64,000 nt of DNA. It comes from Tridacna crocea (taxonomy: Eukaryota > Mollusca > Bivalvia > Cardiida > Cardiidae). The notes below the pieces were generated by a model. It did no database searches and was not told where the DNA came from. It was given only the letters and a program-made list of their open reading frames with translations. Below, piece by piece: positions 21,417-32,041 of this stretch; within the stretch, counting starts at the first letter, position 1; each line of letters begins with the position of its first letter. The position numbers and the translations under genes were made by a program. The stretch lies in contig OX031062.1 in the NCBI GenBank assembly GCA_943736015.1, positions 59,446,962 to 59,510,961 on the forward strand, read 5' to 3'.

Positions 21417-21825
21417 ATCTGCAGACAACAAGTTTAAATGTGACTAAAAACTGAGATTTCACATCAGAAGGGTAGAAAATGTAGTAGGAAAAAGTTAACA
21501 TGCTGTTTACCAGCGTTTTCTCCTTTTCTCACAATGTTTCTGAAAGGCCTACCTTGCCAGGGTCTTTACAGGTCTCAATTGTGGTGATGTTGAGAGTTAA
21601 CCCTTTTCTCCATAGATACTCATTTCTACACATCGCTTGTAGGAGCCTTTGGAAAACATTGTGGCAAAAGGTGAAATGGCTCGTGACGAGCAATTTCACC
21701 TTTTGTCACAATGTTTTCTGTGCTATCAAAAGGTGTCCTATACACATAAAAAACAGCTTCATCCTTGCTGTTATTTACAGTCAATTAGAGATACCATAGA
21801 AATGCCTTATGGGGTAAAGGGTTAA
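21417..21825. mobile_element. Decayed THM-A then THM-C sharing TTAA
   Basis: 21417-21600 (-) keeps a weak hairpin (CATGCTGTTTACCAGCG). 21597-21825 (+) is a full C copy with CTCCATAGATACTCATTTC and tip GCTCGTGACGAGC. Confidence 0.85.
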
Positions 21826-22062
21826 GGAAATGGCTCTTATAATGGTAGAAGCCATGCTCTGTGAAAAGGGGCCATCTGCAAAAAATATGTCCCCCTTATT
21901 AATGGAATTCCAAGCTAATATGTCATATAGCGCCATAGCAGTAGACAGTCTTGAAATCATGGTGGAAAAAGGAGGAATTTTTCTAACAAACAATTATTCC
22001 CTCTTTTGAACAATTATTTCATTTCTTTTCCTTTGCACAGATTTCTCTCGTTTGTTAGATTG

Positions 22063-23401
22063 TTAGCTCACTTTAGCACAAAATGCTAAAGGTGAGCTAT
22101 TGTGATCGCCCTATGGCCGGTATCTGTCGTCCATCAACAATTTCTTTAACCCATTACCACACAATCCCTACTTTTGATGCCCCTGAGAAAGAAGCCTTTA
22201 GAAAACCTAAAATGTCTTTAGAAAACATTGTGGGAAAAGGAGAAAATGCTGGTAACCAGTATTTTCTCCTTTTCCCACCATGTTTTCTACCCTTCACAAA
22301 AAAATTTTTGAATTTTCAGTCACGTTTATTTTGTCGTCTGCAAATGCTTTCGATTTGGATAAGCCTAAAATATAGTCGTTTGGTAATGAGTTAAACATCT
22401 TCTTCTCCTAAACCACAGGGCCAATCTCAATGAAACTTGGCAGGGATGTTCTTGGGTGAAGCTCTACCAAAATTGTTCAAAGAAATGAATTTCACCCATA
22501 ACTCTGGTTGCCATGACAGAAAGGAAAGAAATACAAAATCTTTGAAAATCTTCTTCTCTGAAAGTGGAAGGTGTAGAACTTTGATATTTGGTCTGTGGCA
22601 TCTCCTAGTGGATCTCTACCAAATTTGTTCAAATGATGCCCCTGGGGTCAAAACTGGCCCCATCCCGGGGGTCACAAATTTGAGTACAGGAACAAAGAAG
22701 GAAAACTTTAAAAATTTTCTCCTCTGAAATTTGAAGGCATACAGCTTTGATATTTGGTATGTATTATCTCCTAGTAGACCTCTACCAAGTTTCTTCACAT
22801 GATACACCTGGGGTCAAAACTGGCGCTTGCCTGGGAGTCACAAGTTGAAACATAGGAACATAGGAACAAAGAAAGAAAATTTTAAAATTCTTCTTCTCTA
22901 AAACTAGAAGGCATAGTGCTTTGATATTTGGCATGTAGCAATTCCTAGTGGACCTCTGCCAAGTTTGTTCTGCCCTTTGGGTAAAAGATTCAAAACTGGT
23001 CCTGCCCCAGGGTCATAGGTTCGAACATAGCACCAAAGAAGGAAAACTTGAAAAATCTTCTTCTCTGAAACTTGAAGGTGCAGAGCTTTGATATTTGGTA
23101 TGGAGAATCTCATAGTGGACTTCTACTACGTTTGGTCATATGATGTCCCTGGCGTCAGAACCTTGAGGTCACAGGTTGAAACATAGAAACAAAGAAGGAA
23201 AACTTTAAATTTCTTTTTCTCTTAAACAGGACGGTGTAGAGCTTTCATATTTGGTATGTAGTATCTCCGAGTGGACCTCTAACAAGTTTGTTCTGGTCAA
23301 AACTGGCCTAACCCTGGGGATCACAAGTTGGAACATAGGAACAAAGAAGGAAAATTTAAAATTCTACTTTGAAACTGGAAGGTGTAGAGCTTTGATATTT
23401 G
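22063..23401 (+). mobile_element. Helentron-like element with tandem core
   Basis: It starts TTAGCTCAC followed by the small hairpin CTTTAGCACAAAATGCTAAAG. After GATCGCCCTATG comes the core: units beginning TTTGATATTTGGTATGTAG recur at about 22580, 22745, 22919, 23087 and 23245, spaced about 150-175 bp. A sixth start at about 23390 is cut off by the next element. No helicase or Rep coding. The assignment rests on resemblance to bivalve tandem-core Helitron-like repeats, known to me only generally. Confidence 0.65.
22146..22394 (+). mobile_element. THM-A inserted in the Helentron-like element
   Basis: TTAACCCATTACC to GGTAATGAGTTAA, with CTTTAGAAAAC duplicated before the hairpin. The sister element has the uninterrupted site CAACAATTTCATTAAACATC at 23468-23487, so the insertion duplicated TTAA exactly. 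Confidence 0.95.
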
Positions 23402-23630
23402 TTAGCTCACCATAGCACGAAGTGCTATAGGTGAGCTATTGTGATCGCCCTATGTCCGTCATCCGTCAACAATTTCATTAAACATCTTCTCCTAAACCAC
23501 TGGGCCAATCTTGATGAAATTTGACAGGGATGTTCCTTGGGTGAAGCTCTACCAAAGATGTTCAAAGGAGTGAATTCCACCCATAAGCTATAGTCTCAGG
23601 TGAGCGCTCCAGGGCCAATGGCCCTCTTGT
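23402..23630 (+). mobile_element. Second Helentron-like element, core deleted
   Basis: TTAGCTCACCATAGCACG with hairpin, GATCGCCCTATGTCCG, then a 3' end with GGGCCAATGGCCC (23612-23624) followed by TCTTGT. It abuts the truncated first element directly. Confidence 0.7.
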
Positions 23631-23693
23631 TTTTTACGCTGTGTTGAAAAGGCCTTTATGCTCTCATAAATCTCAGTGATATTGCCTCTACCA

Positions 23694-23881
23694 GGGCCCA
23701 TATTCACTAACCATTCTTGAGAATATTCTTATCCAGAAATTTCTAAATTTATAAGTTACACAACTTCTGATTGGCTAAACCAAATAATTTAGCCAATCAC
23801 AAGTTGTGTTATTTGCAAATGTAGAAAATTCTGGAGAATAAGACAAAGAACGTTCTTAAGAATGGTTGGTGAATACGACCC
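23694..23881. mobile_element. ACCAACCATTCTTAAG palindromic MITE, full copy
   Basis: GGGCCCATATTCACTAACC to GGTTGGTGAATACGACCC. The arms pair throughout and the centre is ATTGGCTAAACC / TTTAGCCAAT. About 188 bp. Confidence 0.85.
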
Positions 23882-23899
23882 AGAGTACCTATCCATACT

Positions 23900-24090
23900 T
23901 TCCATGTTTCTTTTTTACCTGGAACAGTTTGTTTTCCAGAGCCACTGACTGCTTTCCCACATAAGCATTTTGGAACTATGTCAAGCAGTAAGAAAAGACT
24001 GCCTCTGCCATAATAACTCCTCTGAAAGAAATTTACAGGACTAGTGGATGGAACTAGTGACTCTATGGTTAGCTCACTGTATTAAAATAC
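23900..24090 (-). repeat. Decayed SINE-like repeat
   Basis: Shares the body words CCAGAGCCACTGACTGCTTT and AAACTCCT-type segments with 11880-12080. No clear B-box. Confidence 0.3.
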
Positions 24091-24179
24091 CATGCTTTGT
24101 AGATTTCTCTCATACTGGGTACTTTTAAGTTTGACAACAGTCTGTATGACTCAACGACAAAGTTTTGAACATGGCCAAA

Positions 24180-24794
24180 TTAAACCATTACCACACAATC
24201 CCTACTTTTGACGCCCCTGAGAAAGAAGCCTTTAGAAAACATTGTGGGAAAAGGAGAAAATGCTGGTAACCAGCATTTTCTTCCTTTTCCTACAATGTTT
24301 TCTACCCTTCACAAAACAAATTTCGAATTTTCAGTCACTTTTATTTTGTTGTCTGCAAATGCCTTCAATTTGGACAAGCCCAAAATATTGTTGTTTGGTA
24401 ATGAGTTAAAAGGATTTTCAGATAACATTTTAATTGTAGCTTACATTGTGATAAAAGCTAGGGTAGGAAACATTGTGAGAAAAGGAAAAAATGCAGCATT
24501 TTCACCTTTTCCCACTATCATTCATGATCCTTCATTTTTAGGGTTGTTAAAAGTTACCTCTTCACCAAGCGATAGAGTTTTTAAACTTGTCCAAATTCAA
24601 AGCTGTTGCAGACGACTAATTACATGTGGCTTAGTTGATTAAAGTTGTCTCTAAAAAGACAGAACACATTATGGGAAAAGGAGAAAATGCTGGAGAATGC
24701 TGGTTACCAGCTTTCTGTCCTGAACCCACAATATTTTCAAAAAGATTCTTATTCAAAGTCATCAAAACTAAACATTGATATGGTAAAGGATTAA
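24180..24794. mobile_element. THM run: one full, two partial
   Basis: 24180-24409 (+) is full. 24406-24562 (-) lacks its left end. 24556-24794 (-) has a duplicated AATGCTGG at the hairpin and ends GGTAAAGGATTAA. Confidence 0.85.
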
Positions 24795-24988
24795 ACTGAC
24801 TTCTGGCTGGGTGACCTGACTTTTGAATGTAACTTCATCATGCTGTTCTCTTCAATTTGTCAGGTTTAATTAGGTCTTTTGATGGTGACATTTTTCTTTT
24901 ATTATTGTTAGTCATTTTTGATTTTGCTTCGCCTTTTATTGCCTGGGACAGACTATGAATGACATTTTGATAGCATCTTTGTATTTTC

Positions 24989-25954
24989 TTAACTCTTTAC
25001 CACACAATCCCTACTTTTGACGCCCCTGAGAAAGAAGCCTTTTGAAAACACTGTAGGAAAAGGAGAAAATGCTGGTAACCAGCATTTTCTCCTTTTCCCA
25101 CAGTGTTTTCTACCCTTCCCAGAACAAATTTCAATTTTTCAGTCACCTTTATTTTGTCGTCTGCAAATGCTTTCAATTTGAACCAGTCTATAATTTTGTC
25201 GTTTGGTAATGGGTTAACTCTTTACCAAGCGAGAATATATTGGACTTTACCAAATTGAAAGCATTTGCCGACAATAACTTATATGCAGCTCGATCGATGA
25301 TTTCTGTCCTTGATAAAATAGAAAACATTGTGGGAAAAGGAGAAAATGCTGGTTACCAGCATTTTCTCCTTTTCCCTCAATGTTTTCAAGAGCTTTCTAT
25401 TTCAGGGTCATTAACCCATTACCAAACGACAATATTTTAGGTTTGTCAAAACTGAAAAGAATTGCCGACGACAAAATAAAAGTGACTGAAAATTTGAAAT
25501 TTGTTTTGTGAAGGGTAGAAAACATTGTGGGAAAAGGAGAAAATGTTTTCTACCCTGCTGGAAACCAATTTCATTTTTTTGAGTTAGGTTTATTTTGTAG
25601 TCTGCAAGTGCTTTCAATTTAGACCAGTCTGAAATTTTGTCGTTTGGGAGAGGGTTGTCTACAAATGCTTCCAAAATCAGATTGTCATTTGGTAAAGGGT
25701 TAACTCTTTACCAAACAACAAAATTTTAGACTTGTGCAGTTTGAGAAGATTTACAGACTTGTCCAGTTTGAGAAGATTTACAGACGAAAAAATAAACATG
25801 ACTCAAAAATTAAAATTTGATTCCAGCAAGGTAGAAAATATTGTGAGAAAAGGAGAAAATACTGGTTACCAGGATTTTCTCCTTTTCCTGCAGTGTTTTT
25901 AGAAGGCTTCTTTTCCAGGTTTGTAGAATTTAGGATTGTGTCGTAAAGGGTTAA
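24989..25954. mobile_element. Chain of four THM copies sharing TTAAs
   Basis: Members: 24989-25217 (+) with arm-matched CACTGT / ACAGTG; 25214-25414 (-) missing the end beyond the hairpin; 25411-25703, a reverse left half fused to a forward right half with a doubled right end; 25700-25954 (-) with an internal 28-bp duplication (AGTTTGAGAAGATTTACAGAC). Each junction is a single TTAA. Confidence 0.9.
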
Positions 25955-26075
25955 ACAACAAATTTATTTTTGGGATTGGTTACCAGCATTTTTTCTTTTT
26001 CCAACATTGTTTTCAAAGTCTTTCCGGATCATTAAAAGCTGGTATTTTCTGGTTATTGTTTAATCATACAATTTT
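25955..26075 (-). repeat. Decayed THM fragment
   Basis: GGTTACCAGCATTTTTTC and CATTGTTTTCAAAG remain; ends absent. Confidence 0.45.
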
Positions 26076-26263
26076 TTTTTTTAATTTCAAGGCTGTGTTT
26101 GCAGATATTGCTAAAAACTATTGAATTGTGCTGTCCAACGATCAGGCTACAGAGCTTTTTTTGTAATCATTCACTTGTATCTTCAGACATTTACATTTGA
26201 AATTTATTATGTGTCAGGAAGCAAGTTTGCACGGACTTCCCAAAAATAATTTTTGCTGCTTCA

Positions 26264-26492
26264 CTAACCCTTTACTCCATAGATACTCATTTCTAGGCAT
26301 TAGTTGTAGGAGCCTTTTGAAAACATTGTGGCAAAAGATGAAATTGCTCGTCACAAGCAATTTCACCTTTTGTCACAATGTTTTCTATGCTATCAAAAGG
26401 TGTCATATACACATAAGAAACGGCTTCATCCTTGCTGTTATTTAGGGTCAATTACAGATACCATAGAAATGCCTTATGGGGTAAAGAGTTAA
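26264..26492 (+). mobile_element. THM-C, full length
   Basis: CTAACCCTTTACTCCATAGAT to GGGGTAAAGAGTTAA. Tip GCTCGTCACAAGC. Confidence 0.9.
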
Positions 26493-26658
26493 TGTCAAGG
26501 CACTTTGGAATACGATTTTTCTAGAGCTAGGTCATATTTTATGCATTCTAGAGAAATTGTATGCAATAATATTGGAGAATTGCTGTATTGACATATCCCT
26601 GGAAAATGAAAACGATTTGCAAAAGCCCGACCCTCACTGCCTGTAGCATGCTACAGAC

Positions 26659-26887
26659 TTAACTCATTACCATTTGACAAAATTTTAGACTGGTCCAAAT
26701 TGAAAGCATTTGCAGACGACAAAATAAAGGTGACTAAAAAATTCAAATTTATTCTGGGAAGGGTAGAAAACACTGTGGGAAAAGGAGAAAATGCTGGGTA
26801 CCAGCATTTTCTCCTTTTCCCACAGTGTTTTCAAAAGGCTTCTTTCTCAGGGGTGTCAAAAGTAGGGATTGTGTGGTAATGGGTAAA
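26659..26887 (-). mobile_element. THM-A, full length
   Basis: TTAACTCATTACC to GGTAATGGGTAAAA. Both arms carry the matched CACTGTGGG / CCCACAGTG. Confidence 0.9.
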
Positions 26888-27048
26888 ACGGAGACAGCTG
26901 AATGAAAGGAAAACAAACTGGTTCACACAGAATGCTGGGCAGAATTTTGAAGTTCGAGACAGTTTGCCGTGTCCTAGCAGTATCATATTACAAGTTTCCG
27001 AGATTTTTTTTTTGCAAGTATTGTCCATCATCATAGCATCCTTTTGTA

Positions 27049-27629
27049 TCCCTTTACCAAACTACAGAATTTTAGACTGGTCCAAATTGAAAGTATATGC
27101 AGACGAAACATTACATGTGGCTACATTGATGATTTCTATTTCTCATGGGGTAGAAAACATTGCGGAAAAAGGAGAAAATGCTGGTTACCAGCATTTTCTC
27201 CTTTTCCCTGAATGTTTTAAAAAAGCTTTTCATTTAGCTTTTCATTCAGAGTAGTTAAAAGTCGGGATTGTGTGGTAAAAGTTGGAATTGAACGATAAAC
27301 CACGATGGAAAGAAGATTATTTCTGAACCAAATGACAAAATTTTAGACTGGTTCAAATTGGAAACATTTGCACATCACAAATATAATGTGACTCGAAAAT
27401 TGAAATTAGTTTTTGGATGGGTAGAAAACATTGTGGAAAAAGGAGAAAATGCTGGTTACCAGCAATTTATTCCTTTTCCCACAAAGTTTTCAAAAGGCTT
27501 CTTATTCTGTGTCATGAAAACTATATTGTCTGTGCTTGTCATATTCTTCGGAGACTGGACTGTGTATTTTAGAATGCGATCTAACGGGAGATAACAGTGA
27601 AAACCAGGGATTGTTTGGGAAAGTGTTAA
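27049..27629 (-). mobile_element. Two THM-A copies with foreign pieces between and inside
   Basis: 27049-27282 is a reverse copy. 27287-27325 (GAACGATAAACCACGATGG) is a piece of the palindrome at 60695-61290. 27326-27629 is a second reverse copy with about 80 bp of unrelated DNA at about 27518-27598. Its closing TTAA joins the next MITE. Confidence 0.75.
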
Positions 27630-27787
27630 GAATATTCTTGATCTGATCATAGATTTTGAAAGCTACACAACTTCTGATTGGCAAAACCATTTGGTTCAGC
27701 CAATCAGAGGGTGTTCATTTAAAATTTAGAAAAATTCTGGAGAATAAGACCGAGAATGTTACTGTAAATTATTGGTGAACATGGACA
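27629..27787. repeat. ACCAACCATTC MITE, left end missing
   Basis: Starts at the internal TTAAGAATATTCTTG, has ACACAACTTCTGATTGGC and TCAGCCAATCAGAGG, and ends near ATTGGTGAACATGG. Confidence 0.65.
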
Positions 27788-27796
27788 CTGCATGAT

Positions 27797-28062
27797 GTAG
27801 CATCATCATACTCATTTCAGTATGGCTTGCCAGACGTGAAACAGGACATTCGGAAATTTGCATAAAGTGTTGTTTCTGATCAGCCTGCGTAGTCCTGCAT
27901 AGGCCAAGACTACACTTTCCGTTCCGATGTAATTTTCTGTAGTGCCCAAGTCTACTGTAGCACAAAATTTAATGTAGTCTCGGATTAACCTGCACAGACT
28001 TCGCAGGTTGATCCGAGGCGACATCTTACACAAATGTCCGAATGCCCCTTTTTTGCAAACCA
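27797..28062. repeat. Dispersed bivalve-type hairpin repeat
   Basis: GATCAGCCTGCGTAGTCCTGC, then ACACTTTCCG, then CTCGGATTAACCTGCACAG + ACTTCGCAGGTTGATCC, an inverted pair, then ACACAAATGTCCGAATGCCCC. The 88-residue minus ORF here is repeat translation. Confidence 0.6.
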
Positions 28063-28066
28063 TATG

Positions 28067-28288
28067 AGTACCACACAATCCCTACTTTTGACGACCCTGA
28101 GAAAGAAGCCTATAGAAAACATTGTGGGGAAAGGAGAAAATGCTGGTAACCAGCATTTTCTCCTTTTCCCACAATGTTTTCTACCCTTCCCAAAACAAAT
28201 TTTAAATTTTCAGTTATTTTCATTTTGTCGTCTGCAAATGCTTTGATTTGGGACCAGTCTAAAATTTTGTCGTTTGGTAAAGAGTTAA
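28067..28288 (+). mobile_element. THM-A, left TTAA lost
   Basis: ACCACACAATCCCTAC to GGTAAAGAGTTAA, perfect hairpin. Its final TTAA is also the first base group of the 155-bp tandem array. Confidence 0.9.
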
Positions 28289-29062
28289 TCAAAGGACTTT
28301 TCTACAAGTCTTTATGAAACTCTTTCATAAAATCTAAAATTGCCTTTGGAAGCAATGTATCGCTTACATTTTTTTTTCTTTTGTTTGTCTGGTTTACTGA
28401 TGATTTACCCAATATCGCTTTTCTTCAGTCAGAGATAAATTAATCAAAGGACTTTTCTACAAGTCTTTATGAAACTCTTTCATAAACTCTAAAATTGCCT
28501 TTGGAAGCAATGTATCGCTTACATTTTTTTTTCTTTTGTTTGTCTGGTTTACTGATGATTTACCCAATATCGCTTTTCTTCAGTCAGAGATAAATTAATC
28601 AAAGGACTTTTCTACAAGTCTTTATGAAACTCTTTCATAAAATCTAAAATTGCCTTTGGAAGCAATGTATCGCTTACATTTTTTTTTCTTTTGTTTGTCT
28701 GGTTTACTGATGATTTACCCAATATCGCTTTTCTTCAGTCAGAGATAAATTAATCAAAGGACTTTTCTACAACTCTTTATGAAACTCTTTCATAAACTCT
28801 AAAATTGCCTTTGGAAGCAATGTATCGCTTACATTTTTTTTTCTTTTGTTTGTCTGGTTTACTGATGATTTACCCAATATCGCTTTTCTTCAGTCAGATT
28901 TGAAATTAATCAAAGGACTTTCTACAAGTCTTTATGAAACTCTGGCATAAAATCTAAAATTGCCTTTGGAGGCAATGTACCGCTTACATTTTTTTTCTTT
29001 TTAGGTTTGTCTGGTTTACTGATGATTTGCCCAATATCGCTTTTCTTCGGTTAGAGATATAT
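28285..29062. repeat. 155-bp tandem array, five units
   Basis: Units start at TTAATCAAAGGAC 28285, 28440, 28595, 28750 and 28906. The first four are nearly identical (Ct/aA changes at CATAAA(A/C)TCT and AAGTC/AACTC); the fifth is clearly diverged. Each contains TTTATGAAACTCTTTCATAAA, a 9-bp inverted repeat. Confidence 0.95.
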
Positions 29063-29140
29063 TAATTTGTTAAGTTTGATGAGGTTATAAAATTCTGAAC
29101 ACATGTAGTTTCAAATAAATACCAACAAACAAACTGTCAG

Positions 29141-29795
29141 TTAACCCTTACTCAAACGACAAACTTTTGGAACAGACCAAATTGAAAGCATTTGCAGACG
29201 ACAATTCAACGCTTGCTGAAAAGATGATTTCTGTCTATGAAAGGGTTGAAAAGATTTTGGGAAAAGGAGAAAATGCTGGTTACCAGTATTTTCTCCTTTC
29301 TCCACAATGTTTTCAAAAGAATACTATTCTAAACCAGTAAAAACCAGAGATTGTTTGGGAAAGGAATAACCCTATACCACACAACCTCAATTTTTAACTT
29401 ATTACCAAACGACACTGTTTTAGGCTTGTCCAAATTCAAAGCATTTGCAGACGACAAAATAGTAGTGACTGAAAATTTGAAATTTGTTTTGTGCAGGGTA
29501 GAAAACATTGTGGGAAAAGGAGAAAATGCTGGTTACCAGCATTTTCTCCTTTTCCCACAATGTTTTCTAAAGGCTTCTTTCTCAGGGTCGTCAAAAGTAG
29601 GGATTGTGTGGTAAAGGGTTAAAGACTCTGAAAAAGACATCTTTTGAAAACATTGCTGAATATTGTCCTCTTTTTACCACAGTGTTTTTCTACCCTTAGA
29701 AAACTAACAGTCAATTTTTGAGTCGCATTTATTTTCTTGTCTGTAATTACTTTCAATTTGAACTGGTATAAAATGTGGCATTCAGTAAAAGTTAA
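29141..29795. mobile_element. THM run: three copies
   Basis: 29141-29369 (-) ends GGGAAAGGAATAA. A short forward left end follows. 29394-29622 (-) is full. 29619-29795 (+) has a collapsed hairpin (CATTGCTGAATATTGTCC) and shares TTAA 29619-29622. Confidence 0.85.
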
Positions 29796-29995
29796 TAGAA
29801 GATGTAATTGTCAAAACAGGAAATGGAGAAATTGCTCAATAAATGTTTCCTGTTTTTAAAGGCATTTTCATGGAGCCCAAAAGTACCATTATTCACATAA
29901 AGGTGTAGGGCAAACCCCCTGTCTTTTATACCGTTTTATATCTAAACTGTTTGTCCTTCTATACCCCTGCGAAACAAAATGCATGAAATCAAGAA

Positions 29996-30290
29996 TTTTT
30001 CACTCCTTTAAGAATACTTCATGAACTATTCTTAATCAATGCTTGAAGTCATATTCATGAAGTTTTATTCATGAAGTATGTCACTATTCACTTCATGAAG
30101 AGGTCAAGAATTATTGAAGAGTTCCAAATGTTCATGAAGTATTCATGATAGTATCACAGAGATTTTTTTGATTATTTCATGAATAAATGTGTTCCTTAAA
30201 AGTTCAAGAATCATGAATTACTAGTTTTCAAATTAACATCAACTTGAAATGGACTACCTTTCAAGAATAGTTCATGAATTTCTAAAGTAG
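29996..30290. repeat. TTCATGAA-rich palindromic repeat
   Basis: Repeated TTCATGAA and TTCAAGAA words in both senses (ATTCATGAAGTTTTATTCAT, ACTTCATGAAGAGGTCAAG). Same composition as 36405-36862. Confidence 0.7.
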
Positions 30291-30439
30291 TTGGCTTTTG
30301 TTTTAAGAAAGTTGTGTAATTAACCAAGGGTGGTTTTACATAAATGAATGAATACTATTTATTCTTTAAAATATTTTACAAAAATTTCTGTATTCATATT
30401 TAATACACAGCTGATTTTTGGACAATCAATACTAAAAAG

Positions 30440-30545
30440 ACTCAGAACTTTTAATGACCCTGAGGAACTAGGCCTTTGCAAACATAAGAAAGGGAATAAT
30501 GCCGATACCAGGTTTTTTTCTCCTCTTCATACTATAATTCTCACC
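30440..30545 (+). repeat. Decayed THM fragment
   Basis: TTTTAATGACCCTGAGGAACT and a broken hairpin are all that is left. Confidence 0.45.
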
Positions 30546-30559
30546 TTCTAAACATAAAA

Positions 30560-31022
30560 AGGAACATCTCTTTAAAATTATTTCAAAATCTGACATGCAG
30601 TTTCAGAGAAGAAGAATTTTTAGGAATTCCTTCATTTATGTGTAGTGCAAGTAGCCCCCATTCACCAGAGCCACGTTTCTTGACGGATCAGAATTTCACG
30701 AACACTGTTTGAAAAGGGTCACCAAAAGAACACCTCTGAGAAATTATTTCAAAATCTGTCCTGCAGTTTTAGAGAAGAAGATTGTCAAAAAAAATCCTAG
30801 AAAATTCCATTTGGTTGCCATGGCAACCACAGTTTTTGATGGAATCAAATTTTGTGAACAATTTTAAAGAGGACCTCCCAAGGAACATTCCAGCCAAGTT
30901 TGGTCCAAATTGGCCAAGTGGTTTAGGAGGAGTTGATGTTTAAAGAATTGTTGACAACGCATGATGGACACCGGGTGATCCTAAAAGCTCCGCTTGAGCA
31001 TGTTGTGCTCAGGTGAGCTAAA
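30560..31022 (-). mobile_element. Helentron-like element, reverse strand
   Basis: Ends AGGTGAGCTAA, with a GAGCATGTTGTGCTC hairpin just inside, mirroring the 22063 start. Two core units with ATTATTTCAAAATCTG lie at about 30580 and 30745. GGTTGCCATGGCAACC, a perfect RFX-type palindrome, is at 30813-30828. Confidence 0.65.
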
Positions 31023-31023
31023 G

Positions 31024-31105
31024 ACAAATGCAGAAAAGAAGAAATTGCTATATACAGGGGTTTTCTCAATTTCCAACAATGTTTTCTATCTTAAGGTTAC
31101 AAATC
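31024..31105. repeat. Decayed THM hairpin
   Basis: GAAAAGAAGAAATTGCTAT and TTTCCAACAATGTTTTCTA remain. Confidence 0.4.
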
Positions 31106-32041
31106 CCAGCATTTGAACCATGTGATGTAAGCACACTAAGTTTTTTTTTCCTAGATCCTGACATAATAGCCAGTGATAAAAAGTTGTCAAATTTGCGTAC
31201 AGTGCACAATGCCTTTGCAGTTGACAGTTAATTTGATTCCATAATTCATGAGTTGAGAAGTAGCAAATTGGTATTAGTCTTCAATAAAAGCAAAAAAAGT
31301 GCAACAATAAAGCTTAGCTTTGTGTCCTGGATTAAGTGGTGTGGAGAACGAGAGGCTCTTGGGAGCCTGAATTTGATTGACCAACAGGGATTTTGCTTAT
31401 TTTCCAGCAAAAATCACTAATTCTTCACGGAAAATGTAACACATTTCGGAAGTGAAATAAACACTTTTTGATTCTTTTAAGGATCGTTTTTAGTATTCAT
31501 ATTTCATAATCATTGATTAAGAATGGGTGCCAGCCCAGTTTAGTAGGGTGCCGGGTCACACGTGAGTAAGTAAAAGATTCTGCGAATGGAATGGATTGGC
31601 AAAAAAAAAAAACGCAAACGAAAATAGGGACGAATGTATTCCTACCATTTTTCCCGTGTTCGCTATGCAAAAATTTATAAGAGTAATACCATGCGTCGGC
31701 CAAAGCAAACGCTTACAAACGTAAAAATTTTTCGTCTGATAATTCGCCTTTTTACACATTGAAGCAACACCTTTCGATGTTTTACATCACTCATCCCCGT
31801 GACTCTTGGATGACGTAAATAGATGACGAATTAGACCGGATATTGTATTTAGCCAATATGCGGGTTCCACCGAATGTAATCAAGGATTTCCGATGGTTCG
31901 TACATTTACGACGTAAACCGGACTGAAAGAAACGTTTCGAACAGATCATATTTTGCATCTGTTTAATTTCTGTTAGTGTTTGTATAATATTTTCGATAGA
32001 AATCTCGTATTAATTCACATTTCCACGGCATTCCTTTCCAA
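31106..32041. other. Non-repetitive region upstream of a candidate exon
   Basis: No supported gene. GC is higher from about 31790. TGACGTAA (CRE-like) at 31811-31818, another TGACG at 31824, and TACGACGTAAAC near 31905. This could be the promoter region of the Met-initiated frame at 32042; inference from position only. Confidence 0.3.

Noticed and set aside
24989-25954. Regularly spaced palindromes resembling a CRISPR array
   Set aside because: Units are about 230 bp with TTAA ends, alternate in orientation, and have no short unique spacers. The rest of the window is eukaryotic.
27812-28078. 88-residue minus-strand ORF
   Set aside because: It lies entirely in the dispersed hairpin repeat.
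30000-30290. STAT-type TTCNNNGAA sites
   Set aside because: The motif has two, not three, bases between TTC and GAA.
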